A model generated the notes under the pieces. It did not search any database, was not told the origin of the DNA, and saw only the letters and a program-made list of their open reading frames with translations. This document shows positions 17,978-27,106 of a stretch of 64,000 nt of DNA, piece by piece. The stretch is from Treponema sp. (GTDB taxonomy: Bacteria > Spirochaetota > Spirochaetia > Treponematales > Treponemataceae). Position numbers and translations under genes: made by a program. The DNA is taken from the NCBI GenBank assembly GCA_022510905.1, contig JAFLSN010000007.1:19169-83168 (forward strand). Reading direction: 5' to 3'. Each line of letters opens with the position of its first letter. Position 1 is the first letter of the stretch.

Positions 17978-19085
17978 GTTCTTCCACCACAATCCTGTAG
18001 CGTCCATCGCTATCACGCACCCACTTGATGTCTTCCGCCTGCACCTGCCCTGCCAGACCTATCTGTAAATCATATGTGGAATTATTCGCGATAATCTGGA
18101 TCTTCATGGCATTGATGTTGCTCATCCACAGACGAACACCGTTGCTCGCGGTCATGCTCACCACATCGCCACTTTTGTAATAATTTTCAACTTTGGCATT
18201 GTTGTCAACCCGGTAGCGGAACACGCAGGGAGCACGGAACGAAACATTTACCGTAAACGGATAGGCCCGATTGTCTTCCAGCACTTGCGTTCTACGGGTG
18301 TTTGACATGGTAACCGCACGCGCATTGATAGAGGTTTCTTCAGTTTCCTGCTGTGGAACGCTGGATTCATTTTCTATGGCAACCGCTTTTTTTAACAGCA
18401 TGCGTACTTCGGCACCACGGTCAAGGTCGGTGGTGCTGATGTCACTCAGGTATACGATGAGCTCGCCGTCTCCGTCGCCGTCAACATCAAGCTCGCGTTC
18501 TTCGCTCAAATCAATGTACTGTGTGCCGGACGGAGTTTCAATCGCAAGACTTCCCACGGTTTTGCTCACCGTCAGAATTATGGCACCGTTTCCAGATTCG
18601 TCAGGAACCAAAATCTGGTCGCCCCGATACAGACGGCGTTTTTCGGTTTTTCCGCTAAATGTGTACTGGTGAACTTTTGAACTTTCCGTGATTATGCGTG
18701 AGAGGTCTTCTTTTGCCTGCGGAACCTTGAACACAAAAAAATAGCACACCGCTCCAGCTCCGCCCAGAAGAAGCACCAGGAGCGAGATTATAAGCGGCAC
18801 CAGAAACTTGGAACGGTGGCGCGCCAACAGTTCCGGCGGCACAGGAGATTCCTGCGTTTTTTTTGCATAATACAGCTTGATCAACTCGGCACTGTCAATG
18901 CCAAGATAGCTTGCATAGTTGCGCAAAAACCCAACCAGGTATGGCTCACCGGGGAACGCGGCAGAATCTTCGGCCTCCAGCGACTCAAGATATTGACGAG
19001 TAATCGATGTAGCCCGTTCAATAGTTTCAAAATCAAGATTTTTGCTTTCACGTGCTTTTTTTAAAATTGCGCCATAGCTTTCCAT
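17970..19085 (-). CDS. rodZ: RodZ-like cytoskeletal/HTH membrane protein
   Basis: A 371-residue protein with the RodZ layout. A cytoplasmic helix-turn-helix lies in residues 1-75 (YGAILKKARESKNLDFETIE). A single transmembrane segment follows at about 93-115 (FLVPLIISLLVLLLGGAGAV), then a long extracytoplasmic part ending in a DUF4115-like beta domain (LWMSNINAMKIQIIANNSTY). RodZ links MreB to the membrane and helps set cell shape. It starts 6 nt after the lolA-like stop in a four-gene operon. In spirochaetes its shape role is untested, so the name rests on architecture. Confidence 0.75.
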   Translation of the reverse strand: MESYGAILKKARESKNLDFETIERATSITRQYLESLEAEDSAAFPGEPYLVGFLRNYASYLGIDSAELIKLYYAKKTQESPVPPELLARHRSKFLVPLIISLLVLLLGGAGAVCYFFVFKVPQAKEDLSRIITESSKVHQYTFSGKTEKRRLYRGDQILVPDESGNGAIILTVSKTVGSLAIETPSGTQYIDLSEERELDVDGDGDGELIVYLSDISTTDLDRGAEVRMLLKKAVAIENESSVPQQETEETSINARAVTMSNTRRTQVLEDNRAYPFTVNVSFRAPCVFRYRVDNNAKVENYYKSGDVVSMTASNGVRLWMSNINAMKIQIIANNSTYDLQIGLAGQVQAEDIKWVRDSDGRYRIVVEELD

Positions 19086-19091
19086 TTTGAA

Positions 19092-19757
19092 TCACTCCGA
19101 AAACAAAAAATTATTGTAGTTGTTCGCAGATGACGGCGGGTCATAGATAAAACGCTGTGTTGAAATATTGGTATTCAGATTATAGTTAAAAAAATTGAAG
19201 GTAAAGTTTTCGCCCTGCGGAGTATAGGCAACAACCCGGCGAATCAATTTTGTCTTTGGAGAAACCGAGAGACGAATCTGGGTAAAAGCTTCTGACGAAG
19301 CGCGGCGGTAAAGCACAAGATTGACTACAAGCTCATCGCTGTCTTCTTCCAGGGGCACTGCGTCTTGCCCGGTTTCGTAGGCAATGGTGTAGTAGCGGCT
19401 CATCAGGTTCAGCCCGTTCGGTGTTGCAAGGCCTGGGCCGCCACCGCCTTCAACGGTCTGTTCAAGGATGGCAGAAGTTGGTGGCGGCAGATAGATTTTC
19501 AGGTTGTCACCATCGAACAAAATCACCTGTCCAGCGGGAGACGAAAAATCGATTCGGAGCATTTCGGGACGTTTGAAGCTCACTTTTCCGCGCATGGTGT
19601 TTCGGGCGGCGGTGATTTCAACTTCAGCTTCAAAGTCGCGTATGGTTCCGTAGAATTCACTGACCGATTTAAAAAATTCACCTGCGGTCAAAATGGACTG
19701 TGAAAAAGCCGATGCAGCAATATACATTGCCACAATACACAGCAGCAATTTTTTCAT
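19092..19757 (-). CDS. LolA-like periplasmic lipoprotein carrier
   Basis: A 221-residue secreted protein with signal peptide MKKLLLCIVAMYIAASAFSQ. The mature part has the half-barrel pattern of LolA/LolB-like proteins: EAEVEITAARNTMRGKVSFK, RPEMLRIDFSSPAGQVILFD and the downstream FNFFNYNLNTN. It should carry lipidated proteins from the inner to the outer membrane, which suits a genome with so many lipoproteins. It is the first gene of the operon with rodZ-like, rimO and helicase genes. GGAG is 7 nt before the start and a near-consensus promoter lies upstream. Confidence 0.78.
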   Translation of the reverse strand: MKKLLLCIVAMYIAASAFSQSILTAGEFFKSVSEFYGTIRDFEAEVEITAARNTMRGKVSFKRPEMLRIDFSSPAGQVILFDGDNLKIYLPPPTSAILEQTVEGGGGPGLATPNGLNLMSRYYTIAYETGQDAVPLEEDSDELVVNLVLYRRASSEAFTQIRLSVSPKTKLIRRVVAYTPQGENFTFNFFNYNLNTNISTQRFIYDPPSSANNYNNFLFSE

Positions 19758-19807
19758 TTTATCTCCAATACATTCATGCGCCAGCTGGACAGCGCAAAAG
19801 CGACTTT

Positions 19808-19836
19808 ATTATATAGTACAAGAGTATTCTATTCAA
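19808..19836 (-). promoter_or_regulatory. Sigma-70 promoter of the lolA-rodZ-rimO-helicase operon
   Basis: On the minus strand, a -35 TTGAAT (19836-19831), 17-bp spacer and perfect -10 TATAAT (19813-19808). It lies about 50 bp upstream of the lolA-like start. Confidence 0.8.
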
Positions 19837-19839
19837 GGA

Positions 19840-20190
19840 CTTGGAAAAGTGTACCCGCAGCACGAAAAAACGGCTGTGGAAGAACCGTTCAAATTCAGCA
19901 CGACATCGGATATATTGAAAAACATATGGACTTTGGCAAACCGGAAGCTTGCGGCTTTCCTTTAAAAATATGCCGTGCCGTCTACAAGCTTCATGACTTT
20001 TTCTGCCAGTTTTCCACCGCCGGCAAAGTTCGCAAGCCCGTGTGAGTGCACGGACATCGGCCTAAAAATACAGGCGTTTTTACACATGATTTGCGGCTTT
20101 TGTTTTTGGCGCGGCCATTTTACGGCAGGTTGATTCATGGGTAACGGGCACATATCCCGCTTCTCGGAGTGAAGGCCGCTTCTGCTGCTG
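19840..20190. other. Intergenic DNA with a diverged family A repeat
   Basis: No gene is supported. Read on the minus strand, 20132-20185 contains GAAGCGGGATATGTGCCCGT and CCATGAATCAAC, a diverged family A end. The remainder shows no structure I recognise. Confidence 0.35.
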
Positions 20191-20196
20191 GGTGTG

Positions 20197-20232
20197 TTGA
20201 TTATTTCGTCGATTTAGGCGATACTGATTTTT
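20197..20232 (+). promoter_or_regulatory. Sigma-70 promoter giving a leaderless purB mRNA
   Basis: A -35 TTGATT (20197-20202), 17-bp spacer and -10 GATACT (20220-20225) are followed by 7 nt before ATG 20233. No Shine-Dalgarno is present. Confidence 0.7.
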
Positions 20233-21675
20233 ATGGAAGCTCGTAACATTTTTTCAAACCTTTCGTGCATTGACCACCGCTATTCACTTTCCGAAGCCAC
20301 CGTCTTTGAAAAACTGTCTCGCACTCTCTCAGAAGAGGCCAGTGTAAGGAGCTGTGCAGCATGCGAGGCTGCATTGGTAAAAGCCCATCTCCAGCTGCGT
20401 GGCCAGCTTACAGAAAGCGTTGCCCGCAGGCTTGACGAGTGCGCCGCCGCCATCGACCCCGAAGAAGTATATGCCGAAGAAGAAAAAACCAAACACAACA
20501 TCCGTGCGCTGGTGAACGTGTTCAAGAAAAAAGTGCCAGCAGAACTGGCCCCGCTGGTTCATCTTGGTGCCACCAGTGTTGATATTCTTGACACAGCCCT
20601 CTCCTGCCGAATGCGAGATGCAACCCGGCATGTGGTGCTCCCCGAGCTCAAGGCGCTCGAAAAATCTCTGTGCGCCATTGCCGACCGCGAAGCCGAAACG
20701 CCGCAGGTAGGCCGCACACATGGACAGCATGCAGTGCCCATCACTTTTGGATGGAGCATCGCGGAATTTGTGAGCCGCCTTGGAAAATCGATTCTGCGCA
20801 TTGAAGAATTAAGCTGCCAGCTCCGAGGAAAACTTGCAGGCCCGGTTGGAAGCTACAACGGCCCGAGCATGATTGTAAAAGACCCGGAAGAACTTGAACG
20901 TGTATACATGCACTTTGTGGGCCTTGAACCAAGTGAATACTCAAACCAACTGGTGGAGCCGGAATACCTCCTGCGGCTCCTGCTTGAAATGAATGTGGCC
21001 TTTGGCATTATCGCAAACCTTGCAGACGACCTGCGCAACCTGCAACGGAGCGAGATTGGCGAAGTGTTTGAATATTTTGCCTCAACACAAGTAGGTTCTT
21101 CAACCATGCCGCAAAAGCGGAATCCATGGAACAGCGAGCACGTAAAATCGTTGTGGAAAGCAATGGCGCCCCGCGTGCTCACGTTCTACATGGATCAAAT
21201 AAGTGAACACCAACGGGATCTTACCAACAGCGCAAGCCAGCGTTTTATCGCCGATTACGTGGCCGGCTTTACAATGGCAGTGGCCCGCATGAACGCCGTT
21301 GTTTCCAGCTTGCAGGCAGACCGAGAGGCCATGGCAAAAAACCTTGCAGATGCAGGCGGAAAAGTAAAAGGCGGAGTTCTTGCGGAGCCCGCATACATTC
21401 TGCTAGGCGAAGCAGGTGTAAACGACGGGCATGAAGTGATTCGCAAAATCACGCTTGAAGCGGAACAGTCAGGAAAAAGCTTTTATGACGTGCTCAAAAC
21501 ACACACGGAATCATTTGCCGCAATCACCGCGCAACTTGAAAAGCTCGGCGTTCAGAATCCCGAAACATTTTTTGAAAATCCAGCCCTTTACCGCGGACTC
21601 GCGGCAACAAAGGCACGGCACATTGCAAAAAAATACGCCGCACTCATGGACGGCACCGCGAACACGGAACACTAA
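20233..21675 (+). CDS. purB: Adenylosuccinate lyase
   Basis: A 480-residue fumarase/aspartase-superfamily enzyme. It cleaves SAICAR to AICAR and adenylosuccinate to AMP in purine synthesis. GRTHGQHAVPITFGW near 158 supplies the catalytic His region. The signature STMPQKRNP near 288 contains the mobile loop, and HQRDLTNSASQRF follows. Its product AICAR is the substrate of the formyltransferase encoded at 10.5-11.7 kb. The start is fixed by the promoter, whose -10 ends 7 nt upstream. The oxidoreductase gene follows after 5 nt. Confidence 0.93.
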   Translation: MEARNIFSNLSCIDHRYSLSEATVFEKLSRTLSEEASVRSCAACEAALVKAHLQLRGQLTESVARRLDECAAAIDPEEVYAEEEKTKHNIRALVNVFKKKVPAELAPLVHLGATSVDILDTALSCRMRDATRHVVLPELKALEKSLCAIADREAETPQVGRTHGQHAVPITFGWSIAEFVSRLGKSILRIEELSCQLRGKLAGPVGSYNGPSMIVKDPEELERVYMHFVGLEPSEYSNQLVEPEYLLRLLLEMNVAFGIIANLADDLRNLQRSEIGEVFEYFASTQVGSSTMPQKRNPWNSEHVKSLWKAMAPRVLTFYMDQISEHQRDLTNSASQRFIADYVAGFTMAVARMNAVVSSLQADREAMAKNLADAGGKVKGGVLAEPAYILLGEAGVNDGHEVIRKITLEAEQSGKSFYDVLKTHTESFAAITAQLEKLGVQNPETFFENPALYRGLAATKARHIAKKYAALMDGTANTEH

Positions 21676-21680
21676 CCGAC

Positions 21681-22739
21681 ATGGAAAACACAACATACAC
21701 GGCGGCCCTCGTTGGCTGCGGCAGAATCGGATATTCCCTCGGGCTTGACAAAAAACGAGAGCAGCCGGCCAGCCACACCATGGCGCTGACAGAAAATTCG
21801 CGCATAACACTGGTTGCAGGATGCGACACAGACAGCGAACGCCGTTCCGCCTGGCACACAGCAAACAAAACCGCCGCTGTGTACAGCAGCAGCTCCGACA
21901 TGTACGCGCACCACAGCCCAGACATCATAACCGTGGCCGTAAACGAAAACGCCCACCTTGCCGAAGCGCTTGCCGCCATAGCCGCAAAACCACGGCTTGT
22001 CATCTTGGAAAAACCTGTTGCGCTCGACACAATCGAAGCGTTCCGCATACAGGATGCAGCCGCACGCGCGAAAATCCCGGTGCTGGTAAACCACGAACGC
22101 CGCTTTGCAGACGACTACCGCGCCGCCAGGTCATACCTTCCGCAGATTGGAAACCTTCAGAGCATACATGCAAGTCTCCATTCAAGCCTGTGCGTGTACA
22201 ATCCACAGGAAGAACGTTCGGGAGCATACAGTCTTATCCACGACGGCACCCATCTGGTTGACATCGTGCTGTTTTTTCTTGAAGCCAAAGCGGATAGCGA
22301 GACCGCTATTTCCACAGAAACTACAAAATCGGTACTGCACGGCCATCCGGTGCTCACGGGATTATTCCGCGACGAAAAAAAACTCGTGCGGCAGGTAACA
22401 GCACATTACAGCAGCGAGCAATGTCCAGACATCGCGTTTACAATGAGCGGCCGTTCACGTTTTTTTGGATTTGACATCGACATCTATGGCACGGAAGGGC
22501 GAATCTGCATAGGAAACGGCTACTGCAAACTCTATCACAGAGAAGCCTCTCGTCTGTACACAGGATTCTATTCCCTGATGTGCGACAAGACTGCAACGAT
22601 TCCCAAAAAAACACGCTATTTTTCAAACATGGTGCAGAACGCGGTGGACTTTTTAGACGGAAATGCGCCGCTGGGTTCTACGCTTCAAAACGGAATCAAT
22701 GCGCTCACCGTGCTTGAAGAAATCAAACGCGGATTTTAA
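21681..22739 (+). CDS. Gfo/Idh/MocA-family NAD(P)-dependent oxidoreductase
   Basis: A 352-residue protein with an N-terminal Rossmann fold (ALVGCGRIGYSLG, residues 9-21). The family-typical ILEKPVALD near 110 and VNHERRF near 137 are present, with a C-terminal substrate domain. Members oxidise or reduce sugars, inositols or related compounds. It lies 5 nt after purB with no clear ribosome-binding site, so it is probably translationally coupled. The pairing with purB gives no clue to substrate. Confidence 0.83.
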   Translation: MENTTYTAALVGCGRIGYSLGLDKKREQPASHTMALTENSRITLVAGCDTDSERRSAWHTANKTAAVYSSSSDMYAHHSPDIITVAVNENAHLAEALAAIAAKPRLVILEKPVALDTIEAFRIQDAAARAKIPVLVNHERRFADDYRAARSYLPQIGNLQSIHASLHSSLCVYNPQEERSGAYSLIHDGTHLVDIVLFFLEAKADSETAISTETTKSVLHGHPVLTGLFRDEKKLVRQVTAHYSSEQCPDIAFTMSGRSRFFGFDIDIYGTEGRICIGNGYCKLYHREASRLYTGFYSLMCDKTATIPKKTRYFSNMVQNAVDFLDGNAPLGSTLQNGINALTVLEEIKRGF

Positions 22740-22759
22740 AACACCAGAAACAAAATCAA

Positions 22760-22815
22760 CATACCCCGATGCAGAAGCACGGTATTCACCCTTTCCGCAC
22801 AAATCTGCACACCCA
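22760..22815 (+). repeat. Dispersed repeat family A, partial copy
   Basis: GATGCAGAAGCACGGTATTC followed by ACCCTTTCCGCACAAATC matches the right half of family A. It sits immediately upstream of the Rpn-type nuclease gene. Confidence 0.6.
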
Positions 22816-22897
22816 AGCCTGTCCTTAGTCTCCGAATGCAAAAATGATTTTTCAGAATTCATTGCCAAAACCGCCATATCGGGGCACATACTGTAGT

Positions 22898-23776
22898 ATG
22901 GAGCAGTTTGAAAAAAATGACATTGTGGCGGCACCCAACATCGCGGTATCGCTGGTTGGAACAAATCCACCGTTTCCCAAGCCATATCGGGAGCTTACAC
23001 TGGGGGATGACTTTCTGTTCGGACATATCATGCGGCAGCGGGAACCATGCCGCGACATGCTCAGGCTTTTGCTGAACCAGCCGCACCTCGACATAGACGA
23101 ACCCACCGCACAACGTGTCATACGTGCCGGCCCCTCAGAAAAATGGGTAAGACTCGATGTGCAGGCTTCAAACAAGACACAAATGTTTGATGTGGAAATG
23201 CAACATTCCCCTGGAATTGATCTGCCGCTGCGCTCACGCTACTACCAGTCCATCATGGACGTGGAAGCATTGCAGACTGGCCAACTGTACAGAAAACTCA
23301 AAACAAACTGGGTGATTTTTCTGTGCAAAACGGATCTTTTTGGAAAAGGACTTCCACGGTACACATTCCAGAACCGTTGCAATGAACGGCCTTCATGTAT
23401 TTTGGGCGACAAAACCATAAAAATATTTTACAATTGCTCAGAATATGCTAAAATAAAAGACACGGACGTTTCCTCATTCCTTGAATACCTGTATTCAGGA
23501 CATGCGGCAACATCATTCACACAGTCGCTCGACCAGCTGGTAACCAAAGCCCGCGAGCGACCAGATTGGGAGAAAGGATACATGGACTATTACCAAGGTT
23601 CACTGCTGCTTAAAGAAGAAGGAATGGAACTGGGCATGAGGCAAGCCAAAATGGAAGGCGCACGGAACCTGCTGCGCGAACATGTGGGAACTCCCGAACA
23701 GATTGCACACTGGCTTAACCTGACGGAAGCACAGATTGCGCAACTAGCCAGAGAAATCCAACAGGAAAGGCCCTAA
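22898..23776 (+). CDS. Rpn-family PD-(D/E)XK recombination-promoting nuclease/putative transposase
   Basis: A 292-residue intact member of the Rpn (PDDEXK nuclease/transposase_31) family. Rpn proteins are DNA endonucleases that raise RecA-independent recombination in E. coli. Recognisable features are LGDDFLFGHIMRQREPCRDMLR near 40-60, the catalytic LDVQASNKTQMFDVEMQ near 85-105 (Asp, then Glu-x-Gln) and SRYYQSIMDVEAL. The C-terminal helical tail contains GMRQAKMEGARNLL. ATG 22898 is supported by CATACT 5 nt upstream with a TTGCCA -35 at a 19-bp spacing, and no Shine-Dalgarno. The earlier in-frame codon at 22844 precedes that promoter. A family A repeat lies just upstream. Confidence 0.82.
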   Translation: MEQFEKNDIVAAPNIAVSLVGTNPPFPKPYRELTLGDDFLFGHIMRQREPCRDMLRLLLNQPHLDIDEPTAQRVIRAGPSEKWVRLDVQASNKTQMFDVEMQHSPGIDLPLRSRYYQSIMDVEALQTGQLYRKLKTNWVIFLCKTDLFGKGLPRYTFQNRCNERPSCILGDKTIKIFYNCSEYAKIKDTDVSSFLEYLYSGHAATSFTQSLDQLVTKARERPDWEKGYMDYYQGSLLLKEEGMELGMRQAKMEGARNLLREHVGTPEQIAHWLNLTEAQIAQLAREIQQERP

Positions 23777-23834
23777 AACTACAAGCCCACGAGGGCTTTT
23801 GCCTGTTGCTCATTTTGTGGTGAATAAAACGAAC

Positions 23835-23880
23835 AGCGCCCCAAAGGCCTTGGACAGCCTTTTGGGGCGCTTCGTGTTTT
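23835..23880. terminator. Strong hairpin terminator between the nuclease and LamG genes
   Basis: AGCGCCCCAAAGGC (23835-23848) pairs with GCCTTTTGGGGCGCT (23857-23871) with one bulge, followed on the plus strand by TTCGTGTTTTTG. It lies between convergent genes and could act on both. Confidence 0.7.
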
Positions 23881-24006
23881 TGTGGACGCGGTGCAGACAA
23901 CAACAGCGGTTCCGCAGAAAACAACAGAACCGCCATGCATAAAACCGCCCGATGCGGAGTGCGTGTGCAACCATGCACGGCACACCCCGCAGTGTTTTTT
24001 ACAAGC

Positions 24007-24915
24007 TTACTCTTCAACAACCTCAACAGTTTCAGCTGCATCTTCGATGACTAGGGCAGCCGCAGTTTCGGGAACCACCACTCCGTTGTATACAGCCTGA
24101 ATTTCATCGGCGCTGAGTGCGCGTTTTACCAAGAGGATTTCGTCCATGGCACCCTTGAAGAGAGGATCGGGCCAGTTAGAGCAACCAATGTACAGACCGT
24201 TGGGGTTTGCGGCAATATTCGCCACTTTGCCAGAGGTCTTCATGTCTTTGGCCTTGGCACCATCTATGTAGAGCGTAACTGTGCCGTTTTCGTCAAGCGT
24301 GGCAGCAATGTGAGTCCACTTGTTCACAGCGGGAGCGGCAACGAACATGCGCTCGGGCTGCAAGGTCAGTGAAAGCTGGCCGTTGGTGGCATCGAGACCG
24401 ATAAAAATGTCCTCGCCGTCTTTTGTGTTGCCAAAGTCGAACACACGTGACCAACCGCGCCACTCGGTGGGTTTGACCCAGGCGGCAACGGTAAAGCCTT
24501 CGCCGTCAAGAACATCGCCTTCGAGGGTGATAAACTCGTCCTCGCCGTTAAAGTCGAGAGCCTGTCCGTTGTGGCCTTCCACAAGCACAGAACCGTCAAT
24601 AGCGCCGGTGTACACGTTGATTTCGTTGCCGGAATGGTCAACTACTTCGTTGTCCACAATTTCTTCGTCAAAGGTGTAATAGCCAACGACTTCCTCGGAG
24701 TTGATAACAAATGGTGCTTTGCTGGTGGAAGAGCTCTTTTCCTTGCCCTTTTTAGCTTTGGGAGCTTTTTCTTTTTTGGCTTTGGGGGCCTTTTCCTTTT
24801 TAGCGCTAGAAACGAGTGAATCGTTTACGGATTTTGCGGAAGTGCTTTTTTCAGCATACGCAACCGAGCCGAGTGCGAAGGCACATGCCGCCGCAACAAG
24901 CAAAAGTTTTTTCAT
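24007..24915 (-). CDS. Secreted LamG/concanavalin A-like domain protein with a Lys/Ala repeat linker
   Basis: A 302-residue exported protein. Residues 1-21 are a signal peptide (MKKLLLVAAACAFALGSVAYA). Residues about 40-60 form a basic repeat KEKAPKAKKEKAPKAKKGKE, which may bind acidic polymers or peptidoglycan. From residue 75 a LamG/Laminin_G_3 jelly roll follows (VVGYYTFDEE, DHSGNEINVYTG, LDFNGEDEFITLEG, FTVAAWVKP, IAATLDENGTVTLYIDG, MDEILLVKRALSADEIQAVY). Such domains bind carbohydrates. AAGGAG is 9 nt before the start. No room for a promoter exists between a small hairpin and the start, so expression probably depends on read-through from the porin operon. Confidence 0.82.
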   Translation of the reverse strand: MKKLLLVAAACAFALGSVAYAEKSTSAKSVNDSLVSSAKKEKAPKAKKEKAPKAKKGKEKSSSTSKAPFVINSEEVVGYYTFDEEIVDNEVVDHSGNEINVYTGAIDGSVLVEGHNGQALDFNGEDEFITLEGDVLDGEGFTVAAWVKPTEWRGWSRVFDFGNTKDGEDIFIGLDATNGQLSLTLQPERMFVAAPAVNKWTHIAATLDENGTVTLYIDGAKAKDMKTSGKVANIAANPNGLYIGCSNWPDPLFKGAMDEILLVKRALSADEIQAVYNGVVVPETAAALVIEDAAETVEVVEE

Positions 24916-24935
24916 ACTTTACTCCTTATATACAA

Positions 24936-25030
24936 AACCCGATAAAACCACCGGGCTTTGAATAATGTTTACAGGTCGTGCAAGACGGCGACCAGACTGC
25001 GGGCCGCCCCTGCGCAGGGGCAGCCCAAAC
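24936..25030 (-). terminator. Stabilising hairpin and weak terminator/attenuator between OMP2 and LamG genes
   Basis: On the minus strand, immediately after the OMP2 stop, a very strong GC hairpin GGGCTGCCCCTGCGCAGGGG (about 25000-25026) has no T-run. About 50 nt further a second hairpin, CCCG/CGGG (24955-24938), is followed by TTTTG. The second ends about 20 nt before the LamG start and looks like a partial terminator. Confidence 0.5.
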
Positions 25031-25034
25031 AGGG

Positions 25035-26396
25035 TTAGAACCAGAAGCGTAACCCCACAGGAACGCGGTAGTTAAAGCCCCACGTGGTATTGCGCGCCTC
25101 AAAGTGCGTGTACTGCAATTCTATGCCGAGCGAGAACAGACCGTTGCCAAAGTTCTTTTGGAAGTAGGGGTACAGGTATACTTCAAAGTAGCGTCCCGGA
25201 GCACCACCTTTAGGAAGCGGTGCCGCCTTCATCCAGTCAGTGGTCAAGGCAATATCATCATGATAATCACCTTTTACCCTAGCATCGTTGTTAAGCGTGG
25301 AGCCTTTAGCATCCTGTGCATAGATAAAGTTCGCGTTCAAACCGATAAGGTAGGGTGTACCAGAAATTGCACGAGTACCGCCTATCGCCAATACATTATA
25401 CACAAGTTTTTCATTTGCGGCAATATAGTGATCATCTGCATAGAAAAAACGATCCTCAACATTAATCACCATCTGCGGAATGCTGGTAATCTGACCCGAA
25501 ACGCCCACATGGTGCGCCGTCACAAACTTTTCAACCACATTTTTAACGGCATCCTTGTCGCGATAGCGGAAGTCGTAGGTGGCGTTCAGCTTTACGCCCG
25601 GAATGAGCGAAGGCATGTCTGCCTGCAAGTAGGCTTCGCCAAAGTAGTTTTTGGTAAAGTCATCGACACCCTTTTTATCATTTAAACCATCATAGTATGT
25701 GCCTGGCCGCCATCCACCGTACAGGGTGATGTTCGGACCCGCCAGCTTGTAGCTTGCCGCCAGCTTGAACTTCTTGTACAAGTTTTTCCACAGGTTGGCA
25801 TTGCGGTAGTCAATGTCGTTGTCAGCACCCGGCAGAATCGGGAGCCCTGCAAAAAAGCGGAGGCCCGGAATCACCGAGGGGATAAGCTCCACTGCGGTAA
25901 GATGCTGGCCGTTGCCACGCTCCGCGAAGGGGCGAATATTCGGTGCCCCCATTGCATAACCGTTCACAACAAAACCTGCGTAAAACTCATCGTACTTGCC
26001 CGCGTGCACAATCAGCTGGTCGTTAATCAACCCCACACGTATGTTGCCCTGAAAAAAGTACGATACAGGATAGTCTGTTTTATAATCGCGCCAATAAGAC
26101 GAGTCGCGCCAATTATCATACCAAGGCTCCAGCGAGGCATTCAAACGTATACCCGTCCGAAACTCAAAGTGAGGGGCGTCTACAAACAAATTTACCACCG
26201 TACTACCATTATAAAACGAGCCAAACTCGGCGGCGGGGTTCGAATATTCAACAGCGTTGTCACCTTTTTGTTCAATGATCTGGCTCACGCCAAAATTGGT
26301 GTAGTCCATGTAGCCGTGCAAGCTTACCTGCTGGGCATACACCGCTGTTCCTATAACTAAAGCTACAGCGCCAATAAATATCTTGTTTAATTTCAT
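25035..26396 (-). CDS. Predicted outer-membrane beta-barrel protein OMP2 (paralogue of OMP1)
   Basis: A 453-residue exported protein with signal peptide MKLNKIFIGAVALVIGTAVYAQ. The mature part alternates short amphipathic strands and ends RVPVGLRFWF, the C-terminal aromatic signature recognised by the BAM machinery. It shares with OMP1 the motifs SLHGxxDYTNFG, NPAAEFG, YKFKLxAxYKL and WRPGTYY. Identity looks moderate, so this is an old duplication. The likely role is a porin or surface protein; it does not look like the Msp/Tpr family. AAGGAG lies about 9 nt before ATG 26396. The preceding lipoprotein stop is 13 nt away. Confidence 0.78.
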   Translation of the reverse strand: MKLNKIFIGAVALVIGTAVYAQQVSLHGYMDYTNFGVSQIIEQKGDNAVEYSNPAAEFGSFYNGSTVVNLFVDAPHFEFRTGIRLNASLEPWYDNWRDSSYWRDYKTDYPVSYFFQGNIRVGLINDQLIVHAGKYDEFYAGFVVNGYAMGAPNIRPFAERGNGQHLTAVELIPSVIPGLRFFAGLPILPGADNDIDYRNANLWKNLYKKFKLAASYKLAGPNITLYGGWRPGTYYDGLNDKKGVDDFTKNYFGEAYLQADMPSLIPGVKLNATYDFRYRDKDAVKNVVEKFVTAHHVGVSGQITSIPQMVINVEDRFFYADDHYIAANEKLVYNVLAIGGTRAISGTPYLIGLNANFIYAQDAKGSTLNNDARVKGDYHDDIALTTDWMKAAPLPKGGAPGRYFEVYLYPYFQKNFGNGLFSLGIELQYTHFEARNTTWGFNYRVPVGLRFWF

Positions 26397-26409
26397 CCTG
26401 TACGCTCCT

Positions 26410-27084
26410 TTAGTTAGTGGCCATAAGATAGTTCTCCACCTTTGGATCATCTATCTCTGTATCAGCAAAAATCGCAATGATGATTTTTGTTGCTGTTTTT
26501 TTAACAGCAACAACTGTGACTTCATCGGTATAGTCATAGTCCTTTGACTCTCCAGTAGGATAACTATGAGTTATTTCATCAGCATAGCCTTCTAGCGACT
26601 GCGGCACCCAATCATCAATCCTTTGGTAATAGGCAGTTTTATCCTTAAGGCTGTCAGGCGTAGATGAGACTGCAACCCAAAACTGGTTCCAAACATCAGC
26701 GCCTTTTTGTGTCTGCTTAAATTCATACAATACAATGAATTCACCTTCTCCATCAAGACGGCACGCCGCACCTTCAGCAACGCTGTCCCACGTAGTAGAT
26801 GCCAGCGTTTTATCAACATCCTCCTCGTCAGTAAGGTTGCCACTATTTATATCCATTTTTGCAGTTTTATTTACAACAAGCTCCGGTTTGGTACCACTAC
26901 AAAACCCATCCAGCCCTAAAAACACATAATATTTGTCATTAGTACTACCACTACCACTAGCCACATGCACGGCGGTAGGAGCACCGACCGCCCCAAACTT
27001 ATCCCGTATCTCTAGGTCACAGCTTGCCAAAGCAAACAGCGCAAGCGCAGCAATGGCAGAGCATAAAAGTTTTAGTTTTTTCAT
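26410..27084 (-). CDS. Lipoprotein between two outer-membrane barrels
   Basis: A 224-residue predicted lipoprotein: MKKLKLLCSAIAALALFALASC, with lipobox LASC. The mature region is a single acidic beta-rich domain without motifs I recognise. ATG 27084 is chosen for its AGGAGGGC ribosome-binding site. The longer frame to 27201 runs into OMP1 and lacks a signal. It sits 22 nt after OMP1 and 13 nt before OMP2, so it may be an accessory or surface partner of these barrels. Confidence 0.75.
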   Translation of the reverse strand: MKKLKLLCSAIAALALFALASCDLEIRDKFGAVGAPTAVHVASGSGSTNDKYYVFLGLDGFCSGTKPELVVNKTAKMDINSGNLTDEEDVDKTLASTTWDSVAEGAACRLDGEGEFIVLYEFKQTQKGADVWNQFWVAVSSTPDSLKDKTAYYQRIDDWVPQSLEGYADEITHSYPTGESKDYDYTDEVTVVAVKKTATKIIIAIFADTEIDDPKVENYLMATN

Positions 27085-27106
27085 CACTCTTGCCCTCCTG
27101 TAACCA

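Noticed and set aside
20329..20730. Antisense open frames inside purB and other housekeeping genes
   Set aside because: They are shadows of the real coding strand, a common effect at this GC content, with no supporting signals.
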